DNA of 64,000 nt from Carya illinoinensis (GCF_018687715.1 NC_056760.1:39035501-39099500); one strand, 5' to 3'. Shown: positions 1-12,031, numbered from the stretch's first letter. A program made the numbers and translations. The notes: a model not told the origin generated them from the sequence alone.

Positions 1-739
1 ACATAAATTCTTGAAGGATCTGCGAGAGATCTACTTTAAGTGACAAGAGTGGCTTACTGGGTTTTGAAGAGAATGGCGAAACCGAAACGTTGAGGACATT
101 TTCAGCTGAATTGTAGTCGATCCAAGCTAGAATAGCACTCCCGCTCTTGAGGTTAAGATCTTGTTTGGTTGAATCACTAGTGAAATATGCTGCGGCGGCG
201 GAAGCGTTGGATTCTAAGCTATTGATGTCGACGCCAACATGGTTGTCGTTTATGTCTCTGAAGAACTCGGGGTCTTGGACAGTGTCGAATTCAACAGCGA
301 AGAGATGATTAGAGAAATTCCCCATGTTGCTGGCATTAAGGAGACCGAGGTACTGCCGACCCACAGCATTTAGATTCTTGGAGGTGGCGATTGTGAACGC
401 GAGGCCATGGCCTCCGAGATTAGCATACTCAGGGACAATAGCAAAAGCAAACGAGGTAGAGAAAGATAGAACTCTACCACTGCTAGAGTTCTTGAACCGA
501 AACGGCGAGTTATAGAAGGCGTGGCCCATCACCTGACCGTTGTGGTTGGTTAACTGAAGAATACCGGATTTCAGGATCTCAGCGTTGCCGTCTAAGGTTA
601 AGTTGTCGGTGCCCACATCTTTGAATCCCCGAAAGAAGAGCTCGATAGGCTGGGATGAATCTGGGATTGAAAGGAAGATAAATACAGAGAAAAATCTAAG
701 TTTATTGGCCACTTTTTGGTACGAGATTGTTCGAGGCAT
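1..739 (-). CDS. L-type lectin-domain receptor kinase, N-terminal part (partial)
   Basis: Read on the minus strand from the ATG at 739, 246 uninterrupted codons run off the window edge. Residues 1-30 hold a basic start and a hydrophobic stretch (RFFSVFIFLS) that could be a signal peptide. From about residue 33 (IELFFRGF) to the edge it matches a legume-type lectin domain: SFSTSFAFAI at 92-101, GGHGLAFTI at 109-117, VEFDT at 149-153 and NDNHVGVDINS at 164-174, the metal-site region typical of plant LecRKs. An in-frame TGA lies upstream, so 739 is the first possible ATG. In this family the lectin domain is extracellular and followed by a membrane helix and a Ser/Thr kinase, usually in one exon; those parts would lie left of the window. 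LecRKs act in pathogen and extracellular-signal perception. Subfamily cannot be set. It is the only clear host gene here and borders the transposon cluster. Confidence 0.88.
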   Translation of the reverse strand, partial: MPRTISYQKVANKLRFFSVFIFLSIPDSSQPIELFFRGFKDVGTDNLTLDGNAEILKSGILQLTNHNGQVMGHAFYNSPFRFKNSSSGRVLSFSTSFAFAIVPEYANLGGHGLAFTIATSKNLNAVGRQYLGLLNASNMGNFSNHLFAVEFDTVQDPEFFRDINDNHVGVDINSLESNASAAAAYFTSDSTKQDLNLKSGSAILAWIDYNSAENVLNVSVSPFSSKPSKPLLSLKVDLSQILQEFM

Positions 740-2674
740 TCGGAAATAGGATTCAAAAGTGTTGGGTAAGAGGAAGATGGTGGAAGCACGGCTCGGAAAT
801 CAAATCGGAGTAAATTCCAGGAATGAAATCTAGATTCAGAAGAAGTATGCAAATAATTCAACCATCCTTAATATCTTATGGGGGCAGAGAACGTGACATG
901 CATACACCATTGGTAGAATTATTGGATGTGCTTGTTAATGCAAATGCACGCGCCGGCTAGTGAATTATTGGATCAGCTTATGAATGCAAGATAATTGGTC
1001 TACCAGTGGCTAAGCTTTGCACAGCAAGATGTTGACTTGACCACAAAAATATATCGGAAAGGGACTGGGTACGACTTTTGGGTTAATATTTCTTTTAATT
1101 GCATATCACAACTTAAATACTTTTTCTTTTCATACAAAGCAATTTATTACATTTCTTCTAATAAAAGGTCTTACAAAATAACACATTAATTATATTTTAT
1201 GGCACATAATTAGTTTTTGTTTTATGGAGTACTGTATAAACTACAGTAATGTATCTTAACGTTATTTTTTTTTTTAAATTTCTCTAAATTTTATAAATTC
1301 AAACTTGCTGTAATGGATCGGGCTACTATGCTGCTTGGTGGTTATCGCTTGGTGTGCCGTTCAGTTATAATTTTTTTTTATCTTTTTCTTTTTATATCTT
1401 TTTAATATTTTTAAAAAATAAAAAAATACACTAATATATTTAAAATTATTTTTTTAATCGTGAAGTAAAAATTTTTATTTTTAAACAATACATTTAAACA
1501 GTACCGCCGGACGGCACAGAAACCCCAGTTGGATTAACCCCTCATTTTGTTATCAAATAATTTACATATATATATATATATAAAACAAAGAATCCTCTTG
1601 GTTTTCTTTTAAATGTACCAATCCCTTGTTTACTGATTTTTTAAAATGATACCAATTTGCAAGCTCCTCTTTTTTTTCCTTCAAAATTGTAAACTGGCAA
1701 TGGAGAATCTCAATAAATTCATTTATAGGTACAACAACAACATATTATAAGAAGAAAAAAACATTTCTTGAGACATTGAGTCAAATAAATGATTTGATCC
1801 AGTAAATTCATTTGATCATTGATAACTTAACTTTCTTTATCACATGTAAGCCTTAGTTGTCAGGAAAATGAGGAAGATAAATAGATAATGAAAATTGAGT
1901 TGATGTGCTATTGTACCGTTATGCAAGCATGAGCTTTAGTTGTCGCAATTTGTATTTTTGAGTCATGTTCATGTAAAATTATGAAAATTTAACTATATAG
2001 ATTAATTAGATCATGAACTGTTAAGTAAACTAAGTTAGGCCTTTAAATCCTAACACGGCTCATTTAAATAACGAGTAACACAACACACCTTATTTAATAA
2101 TAAATTAGAAATGAATCAAAATGATACAATATATTTCAACCTGTGGAACTATAATATGACACGTATGGAAGTTAGATGTGTGGAGCTAGGGCGATACGAG
2201 AGACATATGCATTGGTCAAAATTACCAGTTGAATTAGAGGAATGAGTTGGAATGTGGGCACAAGTGAGTTGTTGGTAGCCAAAAAGTAATCGCTATGGAA
2301 GGCATTATAATGTTTTGTGGGCTACTAGATAAACAAAAAGATCTCAAGTGCCACGTTAGTTTTATTTTTTATTTTTTATTTTTTGTTTTTTTATTTTTTA
2401 TTTTTTATTTTTTTATTTTTTATTTTTTTTCCTCTATGCCCCTCTTCTACTCCCCCCTTCTTTGTTCACTTTCCCCCTCGAGACCCCCATCCATGTAGCC
2501 TAGTATCACCATAGCCCAACCATCTTTCTCATCCCTCGTTGACGTCTTCGCCCCTCATGGCAAGTAGGGATACAAGCTAGGGAAGTGAAGGAAGGGAAAA
2601 AAAGAAAAAGAAAAAGAAAACTAGGGACACGTGGCTAGGGGTGCTATCCCATGTTGTGGGCCCCCTTCCCGCAC
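740..2674. other. AT-rich intergenic region
   Basis: No supportable gene was seen. It includes the probable promoter of the lectin receptor kinase (minus strand), a short (TA)n tract near 1566-1582, T-rich simple sequence near 2365-2432 and a purine-rich run near 2585-2625. Short open frames here lack family features. Confidence 0.5.
1030..1042. promoter_or_regulatory. Paired W-box-like TTGAC cores upstream of the lectin receptor kinase
   Basis: Two overlapping-phase TTGAC cores (TTGACTTGACC) lie about 300 bp upstream of the start codon. WRKY factors bind TTGAC(C/T), and such sites are common in defence-receptor promoters. The motif is short and could be chance. Confidence 0.22.
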
Positions 2675-3632
2675 TGTGACGCCCCCAAATCCCCACGTAT
2701 GGATACGGAAAAATCGAGACGTCCGAATGGGGACAACACGGGTCACCACCCTATCGACGAATGCAAAGTGTGTGCAAGACAAATGTGCATGAAGAAACAC
2801 GCAGCGAAAGGTAAAGTCATAAACTAAGTACTAGAATCTTTCTTAGTTTAATACAAAACTGTTCAAAAACATACATAATAAAATAATACAAGATCCAAAT
2901 ATAATTCAAAGCAACAACAAGATATTAACTTCAACTCAGACCTCCGGCGGAGCCGCATCCTTAGGCTCAGCCTCCTCCTCCTTCTCGATCTCTGCATCAA
3001 AATCTACGGTACCAAAAATGGTGCCGAAGGTAAGTAAAATTCAAATATCACTAGATAAAAACATATTAAACTCAATAATATGCATGAAAGAATGCAATGC
3101 ACATGTCCCATAAAATCATAATTTTTCCACGCACGCCAAAAACCCATTTGGCCCAAAAACATAACCATTAAAACCATTCCTCACCATTATCCCAGATAAT
3201 GGCCCAAAACTGCTACCACCATTTTTCCAGAAAATGGATCAAAAGCCTCAACACATCCTCGCCATTATCCTAGATAATGGCCCAAACCACCATTTTCCCA
3301 GAAAATGGATCAAAAGCCTCGAAACCAAACCTCACAATTTTCCCAGAAAATGACCCACATCCGAAAACCATAAAAACGATCCAATTATGCATGCACCATG
3401 ATCTCCCCTAGGGATCATCCGCACACCCTGGCTCTATGCCACACCGCAAGTAATGACTACGCGTGTGACACCTAAACGAGCGATGCCTAGACTCGCGCCC
3501 AGCACGTCCCTAGCCAGGCCATCCTTTAGTCCCCGCCACTCTAGGGACCATGAAGTCAACACGACAGCGTTACCGTATCATGCGATCCGGTCATCGCCTT
3601 GCGACAACCCAGGGGATGTCACTCAGTATTAT
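2675..3632 (-). mobile_element. Truncated Tekay-family LTR in reverse orientation
   Basis: The left end, TGTGACGCCCCCAAATCC, is the reverse complement of the LTR 3' terminus seen at 12031 and 15125. The reverse complement of the rest follows the forward LTR from the stretch ending ACTGAGTGAYRTCCCCTGGGT to its end. About the last 40 percent of an LTR is present; the U3 side is missing. It stops at a head-to-head junction near 3632 with the forward LTR of copy 1. It differs from the nearby copies at many positions, so it comes from another, probably older insertion. Confidence 0.82.
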
Positions 3633-4881
3633 CCACGGCCACAGTGAATTTTCACTGTAACGTTGCTTTTTCTCTGTCGTTTGCAACGCCGAGTGTTTTC
3701 TAAAATTACCATATAACGCTGTAAGTAATTTCCAAACCCTATTTTCAGATTTAAATATATATTGCTCGTTCAATTATTTTATCTGTTGGTTGGTTGTTTC
3801 CGGACTGAGTCCGAAGAGTTCGGGGGTCGGATGGATGGAGGACGGAGTTGCTTGTTTATTTGATATATGTTGGTTGTTTATTTTTGTGCATTGATATGGC
3901 ATTTACATGGTGCATGCACGTGTGTTTTTGTTTAATTGTGAAAAGCCTGTTTATTGGCATAAGTGGACTTACGGGTGCGTGTGTATCACGACCCCAAGCT
4001 GGGATGGGGTATTATCTCGGTGGAGCTCCTCTGGTCACTCGGGAGCGGAATAAACTGAGTGATGTCCCCTGGGTTTTCGCTGGGCGACGACGGGAGCGGG
4101 GGCTAGGGGTTGCTTGGCTACGAACGCGCCGGGCGCAGAACCGGGTATCGCCCTATGCACCGACTCCGTGGCCCTTCGCTGGTGAGGGCTAGAGGATGCT
4201 TGGCTACGAACACGTGGGGCGTGAAACTGGGCATCGCTCGTTAGGTGTCACATGCGTAGTGGTACTCTGCGGTGTGGCACTGGAGCCAGGGTGTGCGGAT
4301 GACCCCTAGGGGAGGTCATGGTGCATACGGGTAAATATGGTTTTTGGTTTGAGACGGTTATAGAGGCCAAATGTGACCTTTGGCGTGGTTTTTGGAAAAG
4401 ATGTGTTTTTGGGCCAAATGGGATTTTTGGCGTGTGTGGAAAATTATGTTTTTGGGATTTGTGCAGTGGGCATGCTTCATGCATTTTGTTTGAGTTCTAT
4501 GTCTTTTTATCTGGTGGTGTTTGGGTTTTACTTACCTGTGGTACCATTTTTGGTTCCGTAGCTTTTGGTGCAGGTTTTGAGGATGAGGAGGAGGAGGCTA
4601 AGCCCGAGGATGCGGGTTGCTGATGTTATGCTTTGTATTTGGTTTTAAAACTATGTTAGTGTTTTGTAATATTTTATGTATGTTTTGAACAGCTTGTAAT
4701 ACATTAAGAAAAATTCTGGTACTTAGTTATATGACTTTCGTTATCTGCTGCGTGTTTCTTCGTGCACATATGTTGCCTTTGCACACACTTGGCACCTGTC
4801 GTTAGGGTGGTGACCCGGGTTGTCACCATCCAGATGTCTCGATTTCCCCGTGTCCGTGCGTGGAGATTTGGGGGTATCACA
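3633..4881 (+). repeat. Copy 1 5' LTR, U3-truncated
   Basis: It aligns with the 3' LTR from CCACGGCCACAGTG (about 10774) to the end at GGTATCACA. Roughly the first 815 bp of the 3' LTR have no counterpart. It ends two bases before the primer-binding site. Confidence 0.85.
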
Positions 4882-4883
4882 GG

Positions 4884-4895
4884 TGGTATCAGAGC
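4884..4895 (+). other. Primer-binding site, initiator Met tRNA
   Basis: TGGTATCAGAGC, complementary to the 3' end of plant initiator methionine tRNA, starts two bases after the LTR end, as in copy 2. Confidence 0.9.
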
Positions 4896-5186
4896 GGTTT
4901 GGCTCTGGGTAAAACCACATGTCCCGTAGGCAGTACCAGAATGCTTTTAAAGTTGTGTTTTGAAAATTATGTTAAGTAAAGTTATTTGATTTGTTTTAAT
5001 TGTTTTATTTGTTTTATTTGTTTGAGCTTGTTTGTTTGTTTTTATTTATTTGGTTATGTTTTTGCAAGTTGGTTTCTTTTGTTTTCTGTGATGTGGTGTT
5101 GGTCTGTGGTTCTGTTTTTGTTTGTTATTGGTTTTATTTGTTTTTGTTTTCTGAAAGGGGGTCAAAGGTTGTGGTGACAGGAAAAA

Positions 5187-6399
5187 ATGGGGAGACCAAG
5201 GAAATCTACTTAGGAGCCACGGGACAATACCTCAAGGGATGACTCCAAAGCCGAAGCAATACGGCAGATGACAGAGTTTATGCAGCAGAATATTAGGCCA
5301 CAACAGGCAGGGCCTTGGCAACAAGGAGGACCTTGGCCACCACAAGGGGGTCCCTAGCCACAACAAGGAGGGCCTTGTCCACAGCAAGGAGAGTTTTGGC
5401 CACAACCAGGAGGTCCTTGGCCACATCAGGGAGGGCCTTGGATGTACCCGGGAGGGTCCAGTAGCATGGTGCAAGCCGGATGCACCTATGAGCACTTTCT
5501 GGCGCACAGAACCCCACACTTCACTGGAGAAGAGGATCCACTTCAAGCTGGAAAATGGATCAAAGATCTGGAAAGAACCTTTGAGGTGTGTGGATGCACC
5601 GAGGCACTGCAAGTACTCTATGCCAGCTATCTCTTGTAAGGTACCGCGTCTGATTGGTGGGATACCAAGAGGGTGATGCTGGAATCTGAATTGGGATCTT
5701 TCGCTGCGGTGACCTGGCAGCGCTTCAAGAAGGAGTTTAATGACCGATTCTTTCCCGCAGCGGTAAGGAAGCAAAAGGCAAGAGAGTTCTCCAATTTGGT
5801 CCAAGGGGGCGCGACAGTGGAACAATACGCCCGGAGATTCATAGAACTTGGGCGATTTGCTCCCCACCTTATCACCACTGAGGAGATGCGAGCAGATCGT
5901 TTTCAGGAGGGGCTACGCCATGACATACACCGTATGATGGTTAGCCATCGGATATCCACTTTTCAGGAATTAGTGGATGTGGCCATCCTTGTGGAGCGGG
6001 AAAATAATCTGAGTGTGGGTTCCCCTCCAGGGCATAAGAGGTGGAGTTTTTCTGGTGAAGGAAGCAGCTCGGGTTCGCCCTAGAAATTTGTTCAGTGGAC
6101 CGGAACTCGACCTCAAACGTCCTCAGGTGTTCGTATGAGAGGACGGGTACCTATTTGTGGAGCATGTAATAGAGCTCATGAAGGTGAGTGTCGGGTGAGT
6201 AGTGGACCCCAGTGTTACCGGTGCGGCCAAGTGGGATATATTGCTCGGGATTGCCCCGTCAGAGTTCAAGGAAGCCGTGGAGGTAGACACGGTGGAAGAA
6301 CCAACCCGAGACAAGCAGTGCAAGCCCGGGTTTATGCTGTCACACCCGGAGAGGTGGATGATGAGGCGCCAGCGACCCATGATGCTGGAGTAATTACAG
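5187..6399 (+). pseudogene. gag: Copy 1 gag (pseudogene)
   Basis: It is homologous throughout to the intact gag of copy 2: Pro/Gly/Gln-rich repeats, Retrotrans_gag core (FNDRFFPAAVRKQKAREFSN), then a CX2CX4HX4C zinc knuckle. It starts at the same MGRPRKST context. In-frame stops lie at 5211-5213 (CAG in copy 2), 5355-5357 (TGG), 5637-5639 (CAA) and 6081-6083 (CAG). The knuckle histidine is replaced by tyrosine (codon 6237-6239; GQVGYIARDC), which would lose a zinc ligand. It ends at ACAG, where the gag-pol interval begins. It is clearly non-functional as a capsid gene. Confidence 0.88.
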
Positions 6400-6506
6400 G
6401 TATGGATTAATTTAATTTTAAGTTGGATTTAATTTTTGGTGTATTTGGTTTCTTCGTTGTTTTTTTTTTTTTTTTTTGGATTTCATGGGTTGATGTGTTG
6501 GTTCAG
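6400..6506 (+). other. Putative gag-pol intron, copy 1
   Basis: This 107-bp interval begins GTATGG after ACAG and ends GTTCAG before GAAGAGTCC, with a long poly-T run inside. Its length is not a multiple of three. Removing it joins the Gag tail (GVITG) to the protease start ([13 protein letters not shown]) in frame, as the 96-bp interval of copy 2 does. Confidence 0.7.
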
Positions 6507-9500
6507 GAAGAGTCCGTTTGTATGAGTTTTATGCTTGCACTTTGTTTCATTCCGGTGCGTCGCAGTCATTTGTATCTTCCACGTTTGCGCGGGTGTGTAA
6601 TTTGGTCACGGAACCGCTGCCGAAGTCTATGGTAGTGGCTCTACCCGATGGTGAAATGGTGTGGTGTTCCAAGGTTGCTTTGGGATGCCCGTTAAATTTT
6701 GAGGGAAGGTTCTTGGATGCTGATTTGGTGGTGTTCAAGCTGTTGGGTTTTGATATCATCCTCGGGATGGATAATTAGCTTTCAGCTTCCAGATGGTGAT
6801 TGTTTGGAATTTGCAGGGAGTAAGTTAAAAGAAAAGCCGATAATTATATCGGCAATTCAAGCAAGAAGGGAGATTGCATGGAGAGCGGATGCATTCTTGG
6901 TTCAAATGGTGTCCACGCCGTCCAAGGAGAAGTCTTTGGCAGACATTCCAATTGTGGAAGAATTTCCCAATGTGTTTGTGGACGACTTGCCCGGACTACC
7001 CCCTGTGCGGGAAATGGAATTTGTTATAGACTTGGAACTTGGAGCGGCTCCTGTGCATAAAGCTCCTTATGACCGACTGAATTAAAAGAATTGAAGACTC
7101 AGTTACAAGAACTGGTAGAGAAGGGATTTATTCAGCCTAGTACTTCACCATGGGGTGCACCAGTTTTGTTTGTTAAAAAGAAAGATGGAACCCTCCGTAT
7201 GTGCATAGATTATCGGGAATTGAATAAGGTGACCATAAAAAATAAATATCCTCTCCCGCGGATAGATGATTTATTTGATCAGCTTCAAGGAGCAGCCGTG
7301 TTCTCTAAAATTGATCTGAGGTCGGGATACTACTAGCTGAGGATCAGAGACAAGGATGTGCCTAAAACTGCTTTTAGGTCGAGGTATGGGCATTATGAAT
7401 TTAAGGTGATGCCTTTTGGGTTAGCTAATGCCCCTGCAGCTTTCATGGATTTAATGAATCGAGTATTTCGACCTTATTTGGATTCATTTGTGGTAGTATT
7501 CATCGATGATATTCTGATTTATTTCCGAGATGTTGAAGAGCATGTGTATCATCTTCGTCTGGTACTTGGGAAATTGAGAGAACACCAATTGTACGCCAAG
7601 CTCAGCAAGTGTGAATTCTGGTTGGAAGAAGTTAAATTTCTTGGGCATGTAATTTCCCGAGACGGAGTGGCTGTTGATCCTAGTAAGGTAGAAGCCATTT
7701 TGTCATGGCAGCGCCCGACTACAGTGCGCAAGATCCGGAGTTTCTTGGGGCTGGTCGGGTACTACCAAAGATTTGTGGAGGGATTTGCTCGCATATCCGG
7801 ACCTCTCACAGCTTTGACTCGGAAGAATACAGAATTTGTTTGGTCAGATAAGTGTGAGAGAAGCTTCCAAGAATTAAAGAACAGGTTGACGACGGCACCA
7901 GTGTTAGCGCTCCCAGAACCGCATAAGCCATTCGTAGTCTTTAGTGATGCGTCTAAGTTTGGTTTGGGTTGTGTCCTTATGCAGGAAGGACGGGTTGTAG
8001 CCTATGCATCTCGTCAGCTAAAGGACCATGAGAAGAATTATCCGACGCACGATTTAGAATTGGCTGCGATTGTTTTTGCTCTCAAGATCTGGCGGCACTT
8101 CTTGTATGGGGAAGCTTGTGAGCTATTTACTGATCACAAGAGCTTGAAGCATTTGTTTTCCCAGAAAAATCTGAATATGAGGTAGAGGCGATGGCTAGAG
8201 CTAATCAGTGACTATCAGTGTGAGATCAAGTACCATCCGGGGAAGGCTAATATAGTTGCTGATGCTTTGAGCAGGAAGTCGCACTTGGAAGATGAAGCCG
8301 AGCCGTCAGATTTGGATTCGCTGCTTTGTGGGATGAGAAGGCTCCTTATTGAGAGTTCGTAGCAAGAAGAGATTTTATCTTCAGTTCTAGATATTCGGGT
8401 GACCGATTTTGAAGAATTGAAGACTCTTCAAAGGAAGGATCCGAAACTGCTGAATATCAGAAAAAGAGTCAGAAAATCTCGAGGGCCGTTGCATTATAGC
8501 ATGGATAACGATGGGATACTTCGGTTTCGAGATCGCAGAGTGGTCCCAAAGGACTCAGAATTCAAGGAGCGGATCATGGCGAAAGCTCATGTGGCCCCTT
8601 ATTCAGTTCATCCTGGCAGTACAAAGATGTATCAGGACCTGAAGAAAAATTACTGGTGGGATGGAATGAAAAAGGATATTGCCTTATATGTTGAGAAATG
8701 CCACACATGCCGTCAAGTGAAGGCCGAGCATCAGAGACCTGCAGGTATGCTCCAACCCCTCCCTATTCCCGAGTGGAAATAGGATGACATCACGATGGAC
8801 TTTGTAGTGGGTTTGCCGAGAACGCCTAGTGGGAAAAATTCTGTTTGGGTGATTGTTGACCGGTTAACGAAAAGTGCTCATTTCTTGCCTGTTAATAATA
8901 CCGACTCTTTGGGTAAGTTAACCCGATTGTATGTCAAGGAGATAGTGCGGCTGCACGGCATACCAAAGAGTATAGTGTCAGATCGAGACCCAAGGTTTAC
9001 GTCGCAGTTCTGGAAGAGTTTGCAGGCAGCTTTGGGTACTAAGTTGAAGTTCAGTACTGCATATCACTCGCAGACAGACGGCCAGTCAGAGAGCACTATA
9101 CAGACCCTTGAAGACATGTTGCGAGCATGTGTCATGGAATTTCAAGGGAGTTGGGAAAACCATTTGCCGCTCATCGAGTTTGCGTATAATAACAGCTTCC
9201 ATGCGACTATTCAGATGGCTCCCTATGAGGCTCTTTATGGGAGAAAGTGCAGGTCGCCCTTGTGTTGGGATGAAGTCGGGGAGAGTAGGATAATTGGACC
9301 CGAAATAATTCAAGAGATGCAAAGCCAAGTCCGGATCATCAGAGATAAAATGGCGGCAGCTCAGAGTCGCCAGAAAAGCTACGCTGATACCAGAAGGAGA
9401 GAGTTGTCTTTTGAAGTTGGTGATTGGGTTTATCTCAAAGTCTCTCCCATGAGAGGTGTTAAGCGTTTTGGTAAGAAGCGGAAGTTGGATCCGAGGTATG

Positions 9501-9838
9501 TCGGCCCTTTTCAGATTCTGGAGAAGGTAGGGTCCGTCGCCTATAGAGTTGCTTTGCCAGGATATTTTGGGGATATTCATGATGTCTTCCATGTATCATC
9601 TCTGAAGAAGAGCTTTGGACAGCAAGAGCCACACTTCGTCGACCCAGCGAGTATTCAGTTGCAACCGGATCTCACTTATGAAGTTGTTCCGTTGCAGATC
9701 ATGGATTGGAAGGAGCAACAGTTGAGGTCCAAGACGATACCTTTGGTTAAGGTGGCTTGGGGAGATCCGTTAGCACAAGACTTCTCTTGGGAGCGAGCAG
9801 CGGACATGAGGGAGCAGTACTCGTACTTGTTCGAATGA
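6507..9838 (+). pseudogene. pol: Copy 1 pol (pseudogene)
   Basis: Collinear with pol of copy 2. The protease motif reads LFHSGAS, with the catalytic Asp replaced by His. A 44-bp deletion near 6773, between short GGAT repeats, and a 7-bp deletion near 7069 shift the frame. Stops lie at 7334-7336, 8183-8185, 8360-8362 and 8780-8782. Reverse transcriptase retains FIDDILIYF, RNase H retains [11 protein letters not shown], and the integrase segment 8795-9838 is open for 347 codons with DDE residues and the chromodomain-like tail. It could supply no complete polyprotein. Confidence 0.88.
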
Positions 9839-9917
9839 TGAAGGTATGTATCTTAATCTTGGTCACAGATGGTTTGTGTGTTTTTATGAGGGTTCTTTAA
9901 GTTGGTGGTTGATCTTG

Positions 9918-9957
9918 CAAATTTCGAGGACGAAATTTGTTTTTAAGGGGGGGAGGA
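9918..9957 (+). other. Conserved palindrome plus polypurine tract, copy 1
   Basis: A 9-bp inverted repeat (CAAATTTCG, 4-nt loop, CGAAATTTG; 9918-9939) is followed by the polypurine tract at 9945-9957 (AAGGGGGGGAGGA), directly against the 3' LTR. The tract primes plus-strand synthesis. The palindrome is identical in copy 2. Confidence 0.8.
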
Positions 9958-12031
9958 TGTGATGACCCGCTTTCGCTTGTATTTTCGCTGAAATGGTTGT
10001 TTTTATTTTAATTAATATATTATTTTTTTATTTTAATTTATTGCGTTTTAAAATTTCATTTTTTAATTTATTTGATGATGTGTTTTATTTCTTTTAGTTG
10101 TTTACTATTTTTAATCTCGCTGCGGCGGTTTAGTTTTGTTTTCCCGGAATGAGGATTAGACCTCATCTTCTTTTCCTACACATCTTTTCTTTTTTTTCTT
10201 TTTCTTTTTCCTTTTTCTCTTTTTCTTCTTTTTTCTTTTTTCTTCTTCTTTCTTTTTTTTCTTTTTCTTTTTCTTCTTCTTCTCCTTCCTCCCGCGTCGG
10301 ACGCGACTCTCTCTCTCTACCCCTTTCTCCGTCCATTTCTCTCTCCGTCCAAAACCACCGCCGCTAGCCGCCGTGCGGCACACCGCCCATACCATTCGAA
10401 GCCCCTCCCTCCGGCGCACCTCCCCACCAATTCCCAGCCCCATCCGGCCAGCCGTTTGGCCGGAAAACCCCCTTAAAGCCTACACGGTTTTTGCCTCGAT
10501 CCGCTGCCGTCGCTCCACCTCCGGCCACCATTTCTTCACCACTTCATCACCGGTCCATTGCTGTCCTAACCCACCTATTTTCGGCCTCCAACGACCACCG
10601 GAACAGCTCCCACGAGCTAACTTTCCTTTTTGGAAAATCCGGCCTCTCTCCGGCGTTTTCGCCGCCACCTACGGCCAACCACCACTTCCAATAGCTTCAC
10701 AATCATCCCTAGACCATTCCCTATCAATCCCAAGCCCTGGTTTGTCCCCGTTCAAAAGTGGGTATTTCACAACCCACGGCCACAGTGAATTTTCACTGTA
10801 ACGTTACTTTTTCTCCGCCGTTTGCAACGCCGAGTGTTTTCTAAAATTACCGTATAACGCTGTAAGTAATTTTCAAACCCTATTTTCAGATTTAAATATA
10901 TATTGCTTGTTCAATTATTTTATCTGTTGGTTGGTTGTTTCCGGACTGAGTCCGAGGAGTTCGGGGGTCGGATGGATGGAGGACGAAGTTGCTTGTTTAT
11001 TTGATATATGTTGGTTGTTTATTTTTGTGCATTGATATGGCATTTACATGGTGCATGCACGTGTATTTTTGTTTAATTGTGAAAAGCCTGTTTATTGGCG
11101 TAAGTAAACTTACGGGTGCGTGTGTATCATGACCCCAAGCCGGGATGGGGTATTATCTCGGTGGAGCTCCTCTGGTCACTCGGGAGCGGAATAAACTGAG
11201 TGATGTCCCCTGGGTTGTCGCTGGGCGACAACAGGAGCGGGGGCTAGGCTTTGCTTGGCTACGAACGTTCCAGACGCGGAACCGGGCATCGCCCTGCGCA
11301 CCGACTCCGTGGCCCTTCGCTGGTGAGGGCTAGAGGATGCTTGGCTACGAACACGCGGGGCGTGGAACTGGGCATCGCTCGTTAGGTGTCACATGCGTAG
11401 TGGTACTCTGCGGTGTGGCACTGGAGCCAGGGTGTGCGGATGACCCCTAGGGGAGGTCATGGTGCATACGGGTAAATATGGTTTTTGGTTTGAGACGGTT
11501 ATAGAGGCCAAATGTGACCTTTGGCGTGGTTTTTGGAAAAGATGTGATTTTGGGCCAAATGGGATTTTTGGCGTGTGTGAAAAATTATGTTTTTGGGATT
11601 TGTGTATTGGGCATGCTTCATGCATTTTGTTTGAGTTTTATGTCTTTTTATCTGGTGGTGTTTGGGTTTTACTTACCTGCGGTACCATTTTTGGTTCCGT
11701 AGCTTTTGGTGCAGGTTTTGAGGATGAGGAGGAGGAGGCTGAGCCCGAGGATGTGGCTCCGCCGGGTTGCTGATGTTATGCTTTGTATTTGGTTTTAAAA
11801 CTATGTTAGTGTTTTGTAATATTTTATGTATGTTTTGAACAGCTTGTAATACGTTAAGAAAAATTCTGGTACTTAGTTATATGACTTTCGTTATCCGCTG
11901 CGTGTTTCTTCGTGCACATATGTTGCCTTTGCACACACTTGGCACCCGTCGTTAGGGTGGTGGCCCGGGTTGTCACCATCCGGACGTCTCGATTTCCCCG
12001 TGTCAGTGCGTGGGGATTTGGGGGCGTCACA
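9958..12031 (+). repeat. Copy 1 3' LTR
   Basis: It starts TGTGATGACCCGC after the polypurine tract and ends GGGGGCGTCACA, giving TGTGA/TCACA ends (2,074 bp). It contains a pyrimidine-rich tract (10170-10290), proline-coding CCGGCC-rich sequence, the short palindrome ACAGTGAA/TTCACTGT near 10782 and a GC-rich middle shared with the other copies. Confidence 0.9.

Larger units (their letters stand above)
3633..12031 (+). mobile_element. Tekay-type Gypsy chromovirus, copy 1 (defective)
   Basis: Order: truncated 5' LTR, initiator-Met tRNA primer site, gag, GT-AG interval, protease, reverse transcriptase, RNase H, integrase with a C-terminal chromodomain-like segment, polypurine tract, full 3' LTR. 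This order and the chromodomain define a chromovirus. The C-terminal pattern ([20 protein letters not shown], then FSWERAADM) resembles the Tekay/Del clade. The reading frame is closed by several stops and small deletions. The 5' LTR lacks U3, so this copy should lack its own promoter. No target duplication can be identified because of the 5' rearrangement. Confidence 0.9.

Noticed and set aside
598..861. Minus-strand frame of 87 residues overlapping the lectin receptor kinase start
   Set aside because: A different frame from the clear lectin domain; a shadow of its 5' end and leader.
4884..4895. TGGTATCAGAGC motifs as tRNA-related genes
   Set aside because: They are primer-binding sites beside LTR ends; no cloverleaf or internal promoter boxes are present.
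9086..9592. 168-residue minus-strand frame in the copy 1 integrase
   Set aside because: Antisense shadow of the conserved integrase coding sequence.
10156..10443. Lys/Arg-rich minus-strand frame in the copy 1 3' LTR
   Set aside because: Antisense of the CT-rich tract; low complexity.
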